A DNA stretch of 64,000 nucleotides. Source: an uncultured Ruminococcus sp. GTDB lineage: Bacteria; Bacillota; Clostridia; Oscillospirales; Acutalibacteraceae. How positions within the stretch are numbered: position 1 is the first letter of the stretch; the number at the start of each line of letters is the position of its first letter. The stretch is taken from contig UQQD01000006.1 in NCBI GenBank assembly GCA_900543095.1, forward strand, positions 1 to 64,000. Reading direction: 5' to 3'. Positions 1 through 6,885 of the stretch are shown in pieces. The position numbers were made by a program, and so were the translations under genes. Below the pieces are notes generated by a model. It was not told the origin of the DNA and did no database searches. It saw nothing but the letters and a program-made list of their open reading frames with translations.

Positions 1-209
1 AGCGTGGAACAAGAATACTTTCCGTTGATGTTCTTTTCCGCATTTCTCAGGCACTCGACACAAGCATCGACTGGCTTGTATTTGATTCGGTCGAAAACAA
101 GCATATGCTTAACGAAATTGACAGCGTGCTTAAAGGCACCGACAAAACCAAGGTAACCACATTTCTAAACACGGTAAGAGTTCTTGCCGATAACATTGAC
201 AAGTTATAA
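1..209 (+). CDS. C-terminal end of an XRE-family transcriptional regulator (5' truncated by window)
   Basis: The reading frame starting at base 3 is open to a TAA at 207-209 and gives 68 residues. It begins in a segment (RISQALDTSIDWLVF) that matches the last helix of Cro/C1-type helix-turn-helix domains, where such proteins typically read 'ALnvS.dwLl'. About 45 further residues follow, with no recognisable domain. It is therefore read as the tail of an XRE regulator whose start lies outside the window. Two hairpins with T-runs follow it. Whether it belongs functionally with the kinase and the second regulator downstream cannot be decided from this fragment. Confidence 0.6.
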   Translation, partial: RGTRILSVDVLFRISQALDTSIDWLVFDSVENKHMLNEIDSVLKGTDKTKVTTFLNTVRVLADNIDKL

Positions 210-237
210 ACTCTTTGTTAAAAATCCACAAAATAAT

Positions 238-288
238 TACCGCCCTTGATTAAACTCTAATTAAAGTATAATCAAAGACGGTATTTTT
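238..288 (+). terminator. Rho-independent terminator after the partial regulator
   Basis: TACCG-CCTTGATTA pairs with TAATCAA-G-CGGTA across an AT-rich loop and is followed by TTTTTG. It lies 28 bases after the stop codon of the first gene. Confidence 0.65.
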
Positions 289-291
289 GTC

Positions 292-312
292 CTGTGCTGT
301 CAGCACAGTTTT
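292..312. terminator. Short hairpin between convergent genes
   Basis: CTGTGC and GCACAG form a perfect 6-bp stem with a 5-base loop, followed by TTTTATT on the plus strand and bounded by A/T runs on both sides. It could terminate transcription from either side, including the kinase gene whose stop codon is at 321. Confidence 0.5.
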
Positions 313-320
313 ATTCTGTT

Positions 321-1025
321 TTAAAGATTTCTTTTCAGTTCTTTCACATTTTGATAGCGGTTGTCGGGAATTGTCTGGGTGCATTTTACAATCACCCTTT
401 TCAGTCTGCCGTCATAAAGGCGAATTTCAGGCGGCTGACCCGTGAGCATAACATTCATCAAAACACCGATTGCGTAAATATCCGTTCGTTCATCGGTTTG
501 ATTTATTCCGTACTGTTCGGGAGCGGCATATCCCATCGTGCCGATAGCCTGCGTATCTTTCGACTGATAGGGCTTGTACAGCCTTGCCGCATCAAAATCA
601 ATCAGCTTTACATTACCGTTGCTGTCAATCATCACATTTTCAGGCTTAATATCCTTGTGTATAATTTGGTGCGAATGTAACAAATCGAGTGCATCGCATA
701 GAGATGAAACCACTTTTCTCACACCTGACGGAGAATACATTCCCGTTTGCAGATAATCTGCCACGGTCTGACCGTCAACATATTCTTCAAGAACGGTGAC
801 TCCTGTTTCAGTTTTGACAACATCATAAACATTTGCAATGTTCGGGTGCGAAAGCGTTCTGAGGGCAAAGTAAACTCCTCCCGAACCTTTTAATGTGCGT
901 TTTACAATCAGTTTGCCGAGTTCCTTATGTCTGAAAACACAGATTTCCGTTTTATCCGTCCGTTTAAGCAGTCGCACAAACTGATATTGTTCCTTAATCA
1001 CCGTATCAATCCAATTATTTCCCAT
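321..1025 (-). CDS. Hanks-type serine/threonine protein kinase, single cytoplasmic domain
   Basis: This 234-residue protein is essentially a bare kinase domain. The visible motifs are the VAIK-type lysine (LIVKRTL, about residue 41), the catalytic loop HKDIKPENV (about residue 123, catalytic Asp), the Mg-binding LIDFDAA in place of the usual DFG, and the activation-segment APEQYG followed by DIYAIGVLM. The glycine-rich loop is poor (LKRTDKTEI). No transmembrane helix or PASTA repeat is present, so it differs from the PknB/PrkC type. The ATG at 1025 has GAGGAAATGTT before it, a usable ribosome site. It is divergent from an HTH regulator, and the space between them holds large palindromic tandem repeats. 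The substrate is unknown. Confidence 0.85.
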   Translation of the reverse strand: MGNNWIDTVIKEQYQFVRLLKRTDKTEICVFRHKELGKLIVKRTLKGSGGVYFALRTLSHPNIANVYDVVKTETGVTVLEEYVDGQTVADYLQTGMYSPSGVRKVVSSLCDALDLLHSHQIIHKDIKPENVMIDSNGNVKLIDFDAARLYKPYQSKDTQAIGTMGYAAPEQYGINQTDERTDIYAIGVLMNVMLTGQPPEIRLYDGRLKRVIVKCTQTIPDNRYQNVKELKRNL

Positions 1026-1078
1026 AACATTTCCTCACAATATTGACAAGTACATAACAAAAATATAAGTCCACTCAT

Positions 1079-1375
1079 ACTTGCCGTGCTTATTCTATCA
1101 TAAATCATGAAATGAGTTATGATAGAATCACCCATCGAGAATTTTGCAAGGCAAAATTTGAGGGGAATATAAATTGACATAATAAGCACTTTGCAAAATT
1201 ATAGGTCTAATTATACTTGCCTTGCTCATTCTATCATAAATCACGAAGTGAGCTATGATAGAATTACCCATCGAGAATTTTGCAAGGCAAAATTTGAGGG
1301 GAATATAAATCGATATAATAAGCACTTTGCAAAATTATAGGTCTAATTATACTTGTCTCGCTTATTATATCATGT
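1079..1375. repeat. 136-bp tandem direct repeat with internal palindrome (two copies plus a partial third)
   Basis: Two nearly identical copies (about 1079-1214 and 1215-1350) and a short third piece (1351-1375) lie head to tail between the divergent kinase and HTH genes. Each full copy holds a long imperfect palindrome beginning ATTCTATCATAA and ending TTATGATAGAAT (1092-1128 and 1228-1264), then the smaller dyad TTTTGCAAGGCAAAAT. Small open frames inside the copies are products of the repeat, since they encode the same residues twice and lack ribosome sites. Possible roles are operator arrays or a MITE-like element. Confidence 0.85.
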
Positions 1376-1425
1376 TAAAATAGTTTTGGAAACTTACAAA
1401 ACTTTAATTTAGGGAGTTTTTGATT

Positions 1426-1854
1426 ATGATACGAAAAACCACAACTCAACTTTTAAAAGAACTTGAAAATTTCAACACATTTGAAGAATACGAAAATGCA
1501 AACAGGGATTCAATAATAAGCAAAAATCTCTCGGAATACCTTACCGACCTTTTGCGCGAAAGAAACCTCACAAAGGCGGAAGTCATCCGTAAAGCCGAAC
1601 TCAGCGACGGCTATGCCTATCAGATTTTTTCAGGCTTGAAAACTGCCCCGAAAAGGGATAAACTAATTTGCCTTTCAATAGGAATGGGTCTGTCGGTAAA
1701 CGAAACCAACAGTGTCCTTAAAATTGCAGGGCTCTCTCCTCTCTATCCAAAAATTAAGCGTGACAGCATTATAATCATCAATATGAATAATAACAAAAGC
1801 GTTGTAGAAATCAACGAGGCTCTCTATAACGAGGGCGAAGATACTTTGAATTAA
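1426..1854 (+). CDS. Helix-turn-helix (XRE-like) regulator
   Basis: The protein has 142 residues. After about 35 charged residues comes a helix-turn-helix region of the lambda-repressor type (LLRERNLTKAEVIRKAEL, then SDGYAYQIFSG with conserved spacing). An amphipathic tail follows (VNETNSVLKIAGLSPLYPK). The ATG at 1426 is chosen because AGGGAG lies 9 bases before it; an in-frame TTG six bases earlier is less well placed. The gene is divergent from the kinase and 19 bases upstream of the pRiA4b-ORF3-like gene, so those two plus-strand genes are probably co-transcribed. The regulator may bind the palindromes in the repeat array just upstream of it; that is an inference. Confidence 0.75.
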   Translation: MIRKTTTQLLKELENFNTFEEYENANRDSIISKNLSEYLTDLLRERNLTKAEVIRKAELSDGYAYQIFSGLKTAPKRDKLICLSIGMGLSVNETNSVLKIAGLSPLYPKIKRDSIIIINMNNNKSVVEINEALYNEGEDTLN

Positions 1855-1873
1855 CAATAGGAAGTCAGTTGAT

Positions 1874-2500
1874 ATGACAAGAGTTTATACATTCAAAATT
1901 GTCTATATAGGATGCGAGAACAAAATATGGCGTGATATTCAGATTTCTTCAAATTCGACAATGGCTGTGTTGGGCTATGCTGTGCTTTCGTCATTCAGCA
2001 CCTGTGCATATCACCTTTTCATGATGACATACAAAGGCACAGATTACGAGTTGGACGACGAAGAATTTCAGACAAAACCAAAGCTTATGTCAGAAACGAA
2101 ACTCGGCAAATTAAAACTTGAAATTGTCGATAAAATATCTGGATACTCATTAGAGTATCGGGAAGTTTATACTGATGTTTATACCGCTTTAGAAAGATTC
2201 ACAAAACGTTCGGTTCGTTCTATAGCAAGCAGAGGTGCGGCAGAGGTCACTAAAGGCTTGGGTAAGATTGTCGAAAATATTCCAAAATTGAGCGACACAC
2301 AAATTGATGAGAATTTGTTGGAAACATCCGCTAAGATTAAAGATTTTGATGTGCTTACTAATCAGAAAATATCCAGAACAATTACAAATTGTCAAAAAGT
2401 AGATGTATCTCCTTTTATAGATAACATCAATCGAATCAATTATCTATGTAATTCGCCTTTAAAAATTTTAGTCTCAGAAGATAAAATTTACATAGCCTAA
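1874..2500 (+). CDS. Plasmid pRiA4b ORF-3-like domain protein
   Basis: The N-terminal half of this 208-residue protein fits the PRiA4_ORF3 family. It shows a beta-strand YTFKIVYIGCENKIWRDI, then the family's 'IWR...' signature and the helix segment ending CAYHLFMMTYKG that corresponds to the usual 'yHLh.F...g..Y'. The acidic stretch YELDDEE also fits. The C-terminal hundred residues (RSIASRGAAEVTKGLGK onward) are not recognised. The family occurs on plasmids and mobile elements and its biochemical role is unknown. The ATG at 1874 is preceded by AGGAAG. It follows the HTH gene closely and is followed by a hairpin terminator. Confidence 0.65.
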   Translation: MTRVYTFKIVYIGCENKIWRDIQISSNSTMAVLGYAVLSSFSTCAYHLFMMTYKGTDYELDDEEFQTKPKLMSETKLGKLKLEIVDKISGYSLEYREVYTDVYTALERFTKRSVRSIASRGAAEVTKGLGKIVENIPKLSDTQIDENLLETSAKIKDFDVLTNQKISRTITNCQKVDVSPFIDNINRINYLCNSPLKILVSEDKIYIA

Positions 2501-2508
2501 TCTAAATT

Positions 2509-2541
2509 GAGAGAGTCTTGACCGAGGCTCTCTTGTTTTTT
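2509..2541 (+). terminator. Terminator after the pRiA4b-like gene
   Basis: GAGAG pairs with CTCTC around an imperfect stem, followed by TTGTTTTTT, nine bases after the stop codon. Confidence 0.55.
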
Positions 2542-2766
2542 GCAGAAATTTCTTGCTGGTCAGATGCCCACTTTTTTTCTTCACTTTATATATATTATTA
2601 TACTTTTTCTTAAATAAATAGAAAAATATCTGACCATCTGGGCAATTACACTCAAGAACCGCATAGATAAGCCATTTTTGCTGGCCATTTTAGTGTCTGG
2701 AAAGTGGGCAAAAAGTGGCCAATTGACCATCTTACAAAAATATCAAGTCAAAAAAGAGAGGGGCTG

Positions 2767-2943
2767 TTACTCCCCAAGACTCTTTTGTAATTGATAGAAA
2801 GTTTTTAATATGCCGGAAACCGAAGGTGCGAACTTGTTTCTTGCGACGTCTGCAATCTCTTTACAAATTTGATTAAGCTGTTCCCAAACATCACCAAGAC
2901 AAGGTGGGATCCAAATTGGATAGATTTTACAAATATCAAACAT
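2767..2943 (-). CDS. Small hypothetical protein, 58 residues
   Basis: An open frame runs from ATG at 2943 to TAA at 2767 and encodes 58 residues beginning MFDICKIYPIWIPP and ending YQLQKSLGE. It is rich in hydrophobic residues, with an amphipathic middle (VWEQLNQICKEIADVARNK). No good ribosome site is visible before the ATG, which lowers confidence. It lies in the same orientation as the three small genes to its right, in a stretch (2545-3000) otherwise without recognisable content. No family is recognised. Confidence 0.35.
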   Translation of the reverse strand: MFDICKIYPIWIPPCLGDVWEQLNQICKEIADVARNKFAPSVSGILKTFYQLQKSLGE

Positions 2944-3004
2944 AACTATTATGTTAATTAATCCGAATACATACTTTTAAAACAAAAAGAGCAAAGGTTA
3001 AACC

Positions 3005-3214
3005 TCAGCTCTCTCGACGTTTGATAATGTGACACCATTCTTTACATTTAGGGTACGTTGACCATCCGCACACATTGCAAATTGTCTTTTCACGACCTAA
3101 ATCCGGAATCATTTCTTCTGATTCTTCTATTATAGTTGTCCATGTACCGTCCGGTTTTAAGACAGGTCGAACCGCACGAGTTTTAACCTTTTTATACTTT
3201 TCGGTTTTCTCCAT
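3005..3214 (-). CDS. Small Cys-rich (zinc-ribbon-like) protein
   Basis: This 69-residue protein starts at ATG 3214 behind a strong AAAGGAGG. The N-terminal half is basic and polar (KKVKTRAVRPVLKPDG). The C-terminal part carries CNVCGWSTYPKCKEWCH, with four Cys and a His spaced as in a small metal-binding knuckle. The function is unknown. It forms a run of small minus-strand genes with its neighbours at 3313-3510 and 3593-3763, each having its own ribosome site, which is typical of plasmid or phage accessory regions. Confidence 0.65.
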   Translation of the reverse strand: MEKTEKYKKVKTRAVRPVLKPDGTWTTIIEESEEMIPDLGREKTICNVCGWSTYPKCKEWCHIIKRRES

Positions 3215-3312
3215 TAAAATCGACCTCCTTTAAAATATCATAACACATTAAAATAAAAAAGTACACGGCTGATTTCACTCAACCGTTTACCCTTTGATGG
3301 ATCAGAGATAAA

Positions 3313-3510
3313 TTACGAAATCAGGATTTCATAACGCTCTCTAAGCATCTCGATAGTTTGTAAGTCCGCATCAATGCTGATGTGAAACTCGATCTTATGC
3401 TTGGCCGTGAGTACGGTTTGCACATATGCATCAAGTTTTTCAGCAAATAGCATTCTTAAACATAAGCCGAGCTGCTTATCGTTTACGGCTATAAAGTATT
3501 CTTTTTCCAT
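3313..3510 (-). CDS. Small hypothetical protein, 65 residues
   Basis: The product starts MEKEYFIAVNDKQLGLCLRM and alternates strands and helices, giving a predicted small alpha/beta fold without Cys clusters or membrane segments. AAAGGAGG (bases 3526-3519, minus strand) precedes the ATG. The AAAGG part of that site is in the 3' arm of a short stem (3541-3535 with 3528-3522), so the ribosome site may be partly masked in the mRNA. No family is recognised. Confidence 0.6.
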   Translation of the reverse strand: MEKEYFIAVNDKQLGLCLRMLFAEKLDAYVQTVLTAKHKIEFHISIDADLQTIEMLRERYEILIS

Positions 3511-3592
3511 AAACGTTACCTCCTTTCCAATATAGGAAAGGTATTTTTTGCGTCCGCATCAATCTCCACAGTCACCAAAGATTATGAGAATA

Positions 3593-3763
3593 TCAACGCC
3601 AAACCCTTCCGTTCTGACGATCGACAAGAACAATCCTTTCGCCCAAGTCATAACCTGCCAGATCACAAATGTTACGAATGGAGTAAAGAAGTTTGTAAAG
3701 CGTAACCGGGAATAACAGTAATGAAACTGTAATTAGTGATTTCATTAGTTTTTGTCTTTTCAT
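3593..3763 (-). CDS. Small membrane protein, 56 residues
   Basis: The ATG at 3763 is chosen because GGAG lies seven bases before it; a longer frame reaching 3871 would start inside a hairpin and has no ribosome site. The product MKRQKLMKSLITVSLLLF... has a basic N-terminus and one hydrophobic helix (about residues 9-25), then a polar tail with DLGERIVLVDRQNGRVW. It is probably a single-pass membrane protein. Nothing else can be said of its role. Confidence 0.45.
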   Translation of the reverse strand: MKRQKLMKSLITVSLLLFPVTLYKLLYSIRNICDLAGYDLGERIVLVDRQNGRVWR

Positions 3764-3855
3764 AATTTTCTCCAATATATCAGGTTGATACATATTATTA
3801 TATATCAGACTGATATATTTGGTAAGTCTGAAGTAAGCCTGAAAATAAGTGCCGA

Positions 3856-3890
3856 GGGACTGTCTCACCAAAAAGTGAGGCAGTCCCTTT
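3856..3890. terminator. Strong hairpin, probable bidirectional terminator
   Basis: GGGACTGTCTCAC pairs with GTGAGGCAGTCCC (one bulge-type mismatch) around AAAAA, followed by TTTC. It sits between the small-gene run and the cotJC remainder. Confidence 0.5.
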
Positions 3891-3975
3891 CAAATATGAC
3901 TATATATCAAATGATTGAAAAGCAAGAATTGTCTGCTTAAATTAATTATCAAATGCTTTTGGGCGGTTATGAAGA

Positions 3976-4503
3976 TTATTTTTTCTTCATCTGATTTTTA
4001 AAGCATTTTTTATCAAATTCGGGATTAAACGCATAGAAATTCTTTTCATCTAGCTTATCGGTCAACAGTCTGAGATTTTCTCCAAAACGTTGGTAGTGCA
4101 CGACCTCACGTTCGCGCAAAAATCGAATTGCGTCCTTAACATCGTAATCGTCGCACATTCTCAGAATATTGTCATAAGTCGTTCGAGCCTTTTGCTCTGC
4201 TGCCATATCTTCGTGCAGGTCGGTTATTGCATCGCCTTTGCTCTGCAATGCTGCGGCTGTAAATGGCGTTCCGCTTGCACCCTGCGGATAAATTCCCGTA
4301 GTATGATCGACAAAATAGTCGTCAAAACCTGCTTTTTTGATTTCATCGATTGTCAGATTTTTGGTAAGCTGGTATACGATTGCGCCGATCATTTCCAAAT
4401 GCCCGAGTTCTTCGGTACCTATATCGGTCAATGTGCCTTTAAGTTCGGGCAAAGGCATAGTAAAACGCTGACTCAAATATCTTAGTGAAGCTCCAAGCTC
4501 GCC
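3976..4503 (-). CDS. cotJC: CotJC-type manganese catalase, 3' part of an interrupted gene (codons 34-208)
   Basis: The encoded residues begin DGELGASLRYLSQRFTMP and continue as a ferritin-like four-helix protein of the CotJC / Mn-catalase family. The metal-ligand patterns EELGHLEM, AEQKARTTY and REREVVHYQRF are present. The usual N-terminus, including Y-G-G-P-D-G, is absent here. Read upstream, the frame runs into unrelated sequence and a TAG at 4533-4531. The missing first 34 codons lie at 10626-10525 next to cotJB, and the 9 bases CCATCCGGT occur at both break points. Joined there, the two parts encode a full-length 208-residue CotJC. A TTG at 4476 could start a shortened protein but has no ribosome site. 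The protein belongs in the inner spore coat. Confidence 0.9.
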   Translation of the reverse strand, partial: GELGASLRYLSQRFTMPLPELKGTLTDIGTEELGHLEMIGAIVYQLTKNLTIDEIKKAGFDDYFVDHTTGIYPQGASGTPFTAAALQSKGDAITDLHEDMAAEQKARTTYDNILRMCDDYDVKDAIRFLREREVVHYQRFGENLRLLTDKLDEKNFYAFNPEFDKKCFKNQMKKK

Positions 4504-4510
4504 ATCCGGT
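4502..4510. repeat. Left attachment core (attL-like) of the cotJC element
   Basis: CCATCCGGT, identical to 10526-10534. On the minus strand it reads ACCGGATGG and covers the Pro-Asp-Gly codons of cotJC. A 9-bp identity fits a large serine recombinase, whose crossover uses a short core. Confidence 0.85.
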
Positions 4511-4611
4511 GAGTTGAACTTATGGCATATCTATCATAAAAAGCCAGTAAAGAAGCCAATATTAGACATAGTATTTGCAAACAGCAAGTAACATTAATTT
4601 GTATATCATAA

Positions 4612-4986
4612 ACAAAATTCAGCTATTCACTACTTATAATTGGTGCAAGTTTTATTTTCAGACTGCTTGAAAAGCTGCTTGAAAAGCTGTTTGAAAATAA
4701 CTTTATAGGTGATTTGCTCGGAATAATTCGTCAGGTTTTTGAATCGGTTGTAAAATTTGTATTGTTTATATGGACATTGATAATATCAGGCGGTAGCAGA
4801 AATAAAGAGTATAAAGCTGATATGTACGCAAAAAGTATTGGCTATGGTGAACAGCTAAAAAGTGCATTGTATATACTCTATGATATGGAAATATCTGATA
4901 AAAAAGGGCTAATGCAAAATTTAAAGCGAACACATCCGATTTTAGCCTATAGAATTGAAAGGTTAGAAATTTCACAAAATGGGTAA
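4612..4986 (+). pseudogene. C-terminal remnant of an M48-type (HtpX-like) membrane peptidase
   Basis: An open frame from 4612 to TGA at 4986 encodes two hydrophobic stretches (SLLIIGASFIFRLL and VVKFVLFIWTLII). RNKEYKADMYAKSIGYG and THPILAYRIERLE follow. These match the C-terminal part of M48 peptidases, where 'EyeAD' gives the third zinc ligand and 'THP...RI' is conserved. The N-terminal half with the HExxH motif is missing: a TAA lies at 4609, only about 100 bp from the element's left end. No ATG with a ribosome site is present. It is therefore read as a decayed gene, although a small protein from TTG 4714 cannot be excluded. Confidence 0.6.
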
Positions 4987-5044
4987 AATTATCATATAAT
5001 ACAAAAAAGGCAATAACCTTACATAAAGTAAAATTATCACCTAT

Positions 5045-5065
5045 ATTTTCGTAGAATATGCCCTT
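5045..5065 (+). repeat. Left copy of a perfect 21-bp inverted repeat around the integrase
   Basis: The copy starting ATTTTCGTAGAATATG and ending CCCTT is the exact reverse complement of 6441-6461. The two copies enclose the tyrosine integrase and its promoter region (about 1.4 kb). GGCAATAA motifs lie outside both copies in the same inverted relation. Confidence 0.9.
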
Positions 5066-5267
5066 CAACGAAACAAAAATATCGTCAAATTCTGTATATA
5101 TAATACCAAAATCAACATTATATGTCAACCGATTTTTAAAAAATTATTTTAAATTGCATATTTTTATGCAATTTTATCTCATTATTGCCTTTTAATAGAA
5201 GTTTACATGGTCAAATTTATGGTCTTTGTGCTTACTTAAAAGTATTATTTTGAAAGGCAGTGGTTAA

Positions 5268-6362
5268 ATGAGAACACAAAGGAATATTTACAAAAGAAAG
5301 GACGGTCGCTGGGAGGGCAGGTATTTTAAAGAATATGATAGTAACGGAAAAATAAAATATGGCTCTGTCTATGCAAAAACATATAATGAAGTAAAAATTA
5401 AGCTAAATGGTATTGTACCTAATATTTTAAACGTAACCGAAAACAAAATAAATATCGACTTTAAGAGTATATGCCATGAGTGGCTCGAAAATAAAAAGAA
5501 GAATATTAAGCAATCCACTTATGCAAAATACAGCTTTGAAATTGAAAAATATATTATTCCTCAGTTTAGAAAATGCAAACTGTATGAAATGAATAAAAAC
5601 TCACTTTGTGACTTGATTACAAGCAATCAACAGTTTTCGCAAAATACGCTTAAACATATATCTGTTATATTTAAATCAATAGTAAGGTATGTAAATGAAA
5701 AATACGATTTTAACATAGAATTGAGAGATTATAAGTTTAAAAGTATATCTGATAAAAAATACAATGTTTTATCCGTGCCTGAACAGAAAAAGTTAGAAAA
5801 ATACTTACTGAAACAGACTGACCTATCTAAATTAGGCGTATATTTATGCCTGTATACAGGACTTCGTATTGGTGAGCTTTGCGCTTTGAATTGGTCTGAC
5901 ATAGACTTAGAAAACGAAATATTAAGTGTGAACAAGACCATGCAGAGAATACAAAATGCTGATAATAATAGCAACTTAAAAACTAAGATAATAATTGAAG
6001 CGCCAAAGTCTGACACTTCAATTAGAGAAATACCTTTATCTAAGCGCATTATAAATTTAATAAAGAAATATAAACCCGTAAATAGAAATAACACATATTT
6101 CTTAACAGGAAATATAGATTATATTGAACCGAGAACACTGCAAAACAAATTTAAAAATTATCTTGAAAATGCAGGGATAGAAAATATAAATTTCCATGCT
6201 TTAAGGCACACATTTGCAACAAGAGCAATCGAAAGCGGAATGGATATAAAAAGCGTAAGCGAGATTTTGGGACATTCAACTGTTAAAATGACACTTGAAA
6301 AATATGTACACATTACAATGGAGCAAAAGAAAAAGCAAATAAATAAACTACAACCGTTTTAA
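5268..6362 (+). CDS. Tyrosine site-specific recombinase (phage integrase family)
   Basis: The protein has 364 residues. The N-terminus (RNIYKRKDGRWEGRYFKEY) is an AP2-like arm-binding segment. A SAM-like core-binding domain follows at about residues 60-150. The catalytic domain shows the first Arg in TGLRIGELCALNWSDID, then HALRHTFATRAIESG (His-x-x-Arg), LGHSTVKMTLEKYVH with the last His or Trp position, and the nucleophile Tyr in EKYVH. All catalytic residues appear intact. The ATG at 5268 follows GAAAGG. A strong terminator is at 6391. The gene lies within a perfect 21-bp inverted repeat, an arrangement seen with DNA-inversion cassettes rather than simple integration. Its substrate could also be the TGGTCAAAT motifs at about 5209 and 6371. 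Confidence 0.9.
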   Translation: MRTQRNIYKRKDGRWEGRYFKEYDSNGKIKYGSVYAKTYNEVKIKLNGIVPNILNVTENKINIDFKSICHEWLENKKKNIKQSTYAKYSFEIEKYIIPQFRKCKLYEMNKNSLCDLITSNQQFSQNTLKHISVIFKSIVRYVNEKYDFNIELRDYKFKSISDKKYNVLSVPEQKKLEKYLLKQTDLSKLGVYLCLYTGLRIGELCALNWSDIDLENEILSVNKTMQRIQNADNNSNLKTKIIIEAPKSDTSIREIPLSKRIINLIKKYKPVNRNNTYFLTGNIDYIEPRTLQNKFKNYLENAGIENINFHALRHTFATRAIESGMDIKSVSEILGHSTVKMTLEKYVHITMEQKKKQINKLQPF

Positions 6363-6390
6363 AAATTAAAGTGGTCAAATAAATAGTCAA

Positions 6391-6436
6391 ACTGCTGTAA
6401 ACTTCCCATAAATACTGGGTGTTACAGCAGTTTTTC
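6391..6436 (+). terminator. Terminator of the integrase gene
   Basis: CTGCTGTAA pairs with TTACAGCAG across a loop holding the smaller stem CCCA/TGGG, followed by TTTTTCTTG. It ends just before the right inverted repeat, so integrase transcripts should stop inside the repeat-bounded unit. Confidence 0.7.
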
Positions 6437-6440
6437 TTGT

Positions 6441-6461
6441 AAGGGCATATTCTACGAAAAT
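6441..6461 (-). repeat. Right copy of the perfect 21-bp inverted repeat
   Basis: AAGGGCATATTCTACGAAAA (6441-6460) plus T6461 is the exact reverse complement of 5045-5065. Confidence 0.9.
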
Positions 6462-6565
6462 TAATGTTTCAAATTTATTATTGCCTATGATAACAGTTTT
6501 TGCAGTAGTTGTAAAGATTATTCGCAAAAATGGTTATAAAAAATTAGAATTAAGGAGATGGAAGA

Positions 6566-6640
6566 ATGAAATGGAGTTTTAAAACAGAAAAATGTAAATT
6601 TAAAAGTAGTGAATGGCTGGCAGAAAGACAAAAAGAGTAA
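6566..6640 (+). CDS. Possible 24-residue leader-like peptide
   Basis: ATG at 6566 follows AAGGAGATGGA, a good ribosome site, and opens 24 codons ending at TAA 6638. Most of it (6573-6637) is a near copy of bases 8772-8836, where the same sequence is read in another frame. It is therefore more likely a remnant of a duplicated recombinase leader than a selected peptide. Confidence 0.25.
   Translation: MKWSFKTEKCKFKSSEWLAERQKE
6573..6637 (+). repeat. 65-bp direct repeat, copy 1 (copy 2 at 8772-8836)
   Basis: Aligned by eye, 60 of 65 bases agree with 8772-8836. Copy 2 lies just before the serine recombinase start codon. The two copies bracket the leucine-rich-repeat gene, so the cargo sits between duplicated recombinase-leader sequences. 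Confidence 0.85.
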
Positions 6641-6642
6641 TT

Positions 6643-6849
6643 ATGATGCATCTAACTGTAGAAGAAATGAAAAATATAGATAAGCTTATTGTTAAAAATA
6701 ATAACAATAATTCAAGAAAGGTAAGCTACAGTGGTGACGGCGGCTATTTTAAAGAAAATATTTCTGATTCAAATGCTGAAACCATACAAATAACCACTGA
6801 TAAAAGTGATTATGAAACATATAAGCCAAAGGAATTTACATTAGAATAA
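6643..6849 (+). CDS. Small hypothetical protein of the element
   Basis: The start at ATG 6643 (AAAGAG five bases earlier) gives 68 residues, MMHLTVEEMKNIDKLIV..., with an asparagine run and a polar C-terminus. An upstream ATG at 6613 in the same frame has no ribosome site and lies in the duplicated segment. No family is recognised. It ends 36 bases before the surface-protein gene and may be co-transcribed with it. Confidence 0.4.
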   Translation: MMHLTVEEMKNIDKLIVKNNNNNSRKVSYSGDGGYFKENISDSNAETIQITTDKSDYETYKPKEFTLE

Positions 6850-6885
6850 AATAACAAAAATTAAAACAATAAGGGAGATAATAAA

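Noticed and set aside
998..1325. Two overlapping minus-strand open frames (63 and 65 residues) with nearly the same sequence
   Set aside because: They are translations of the two copies of the 136-bp repeat, lack ribosome sites and contain the palindromes.
1079..1375. Repeats taken as a possible CRISPR array
   Set aside because: The 136-bp unit is a whole tandem repeat without variable spacers and there are no cas genes.
3976..4476. CotJC as a complete gene starting at TTG 4476
   Set aside because: Conserved family residues (DGELGASLRYL) precede that codon, no ribosome site is present, and the true N-terminus exists at 10626.
5045..6461. Inverted repeats as the ends of an insertion sequence
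   Set aside because: The enclosed enzyme is a tyrosine recombinase, not a DDE transposase, and no target duplication is seen outside the repeats.
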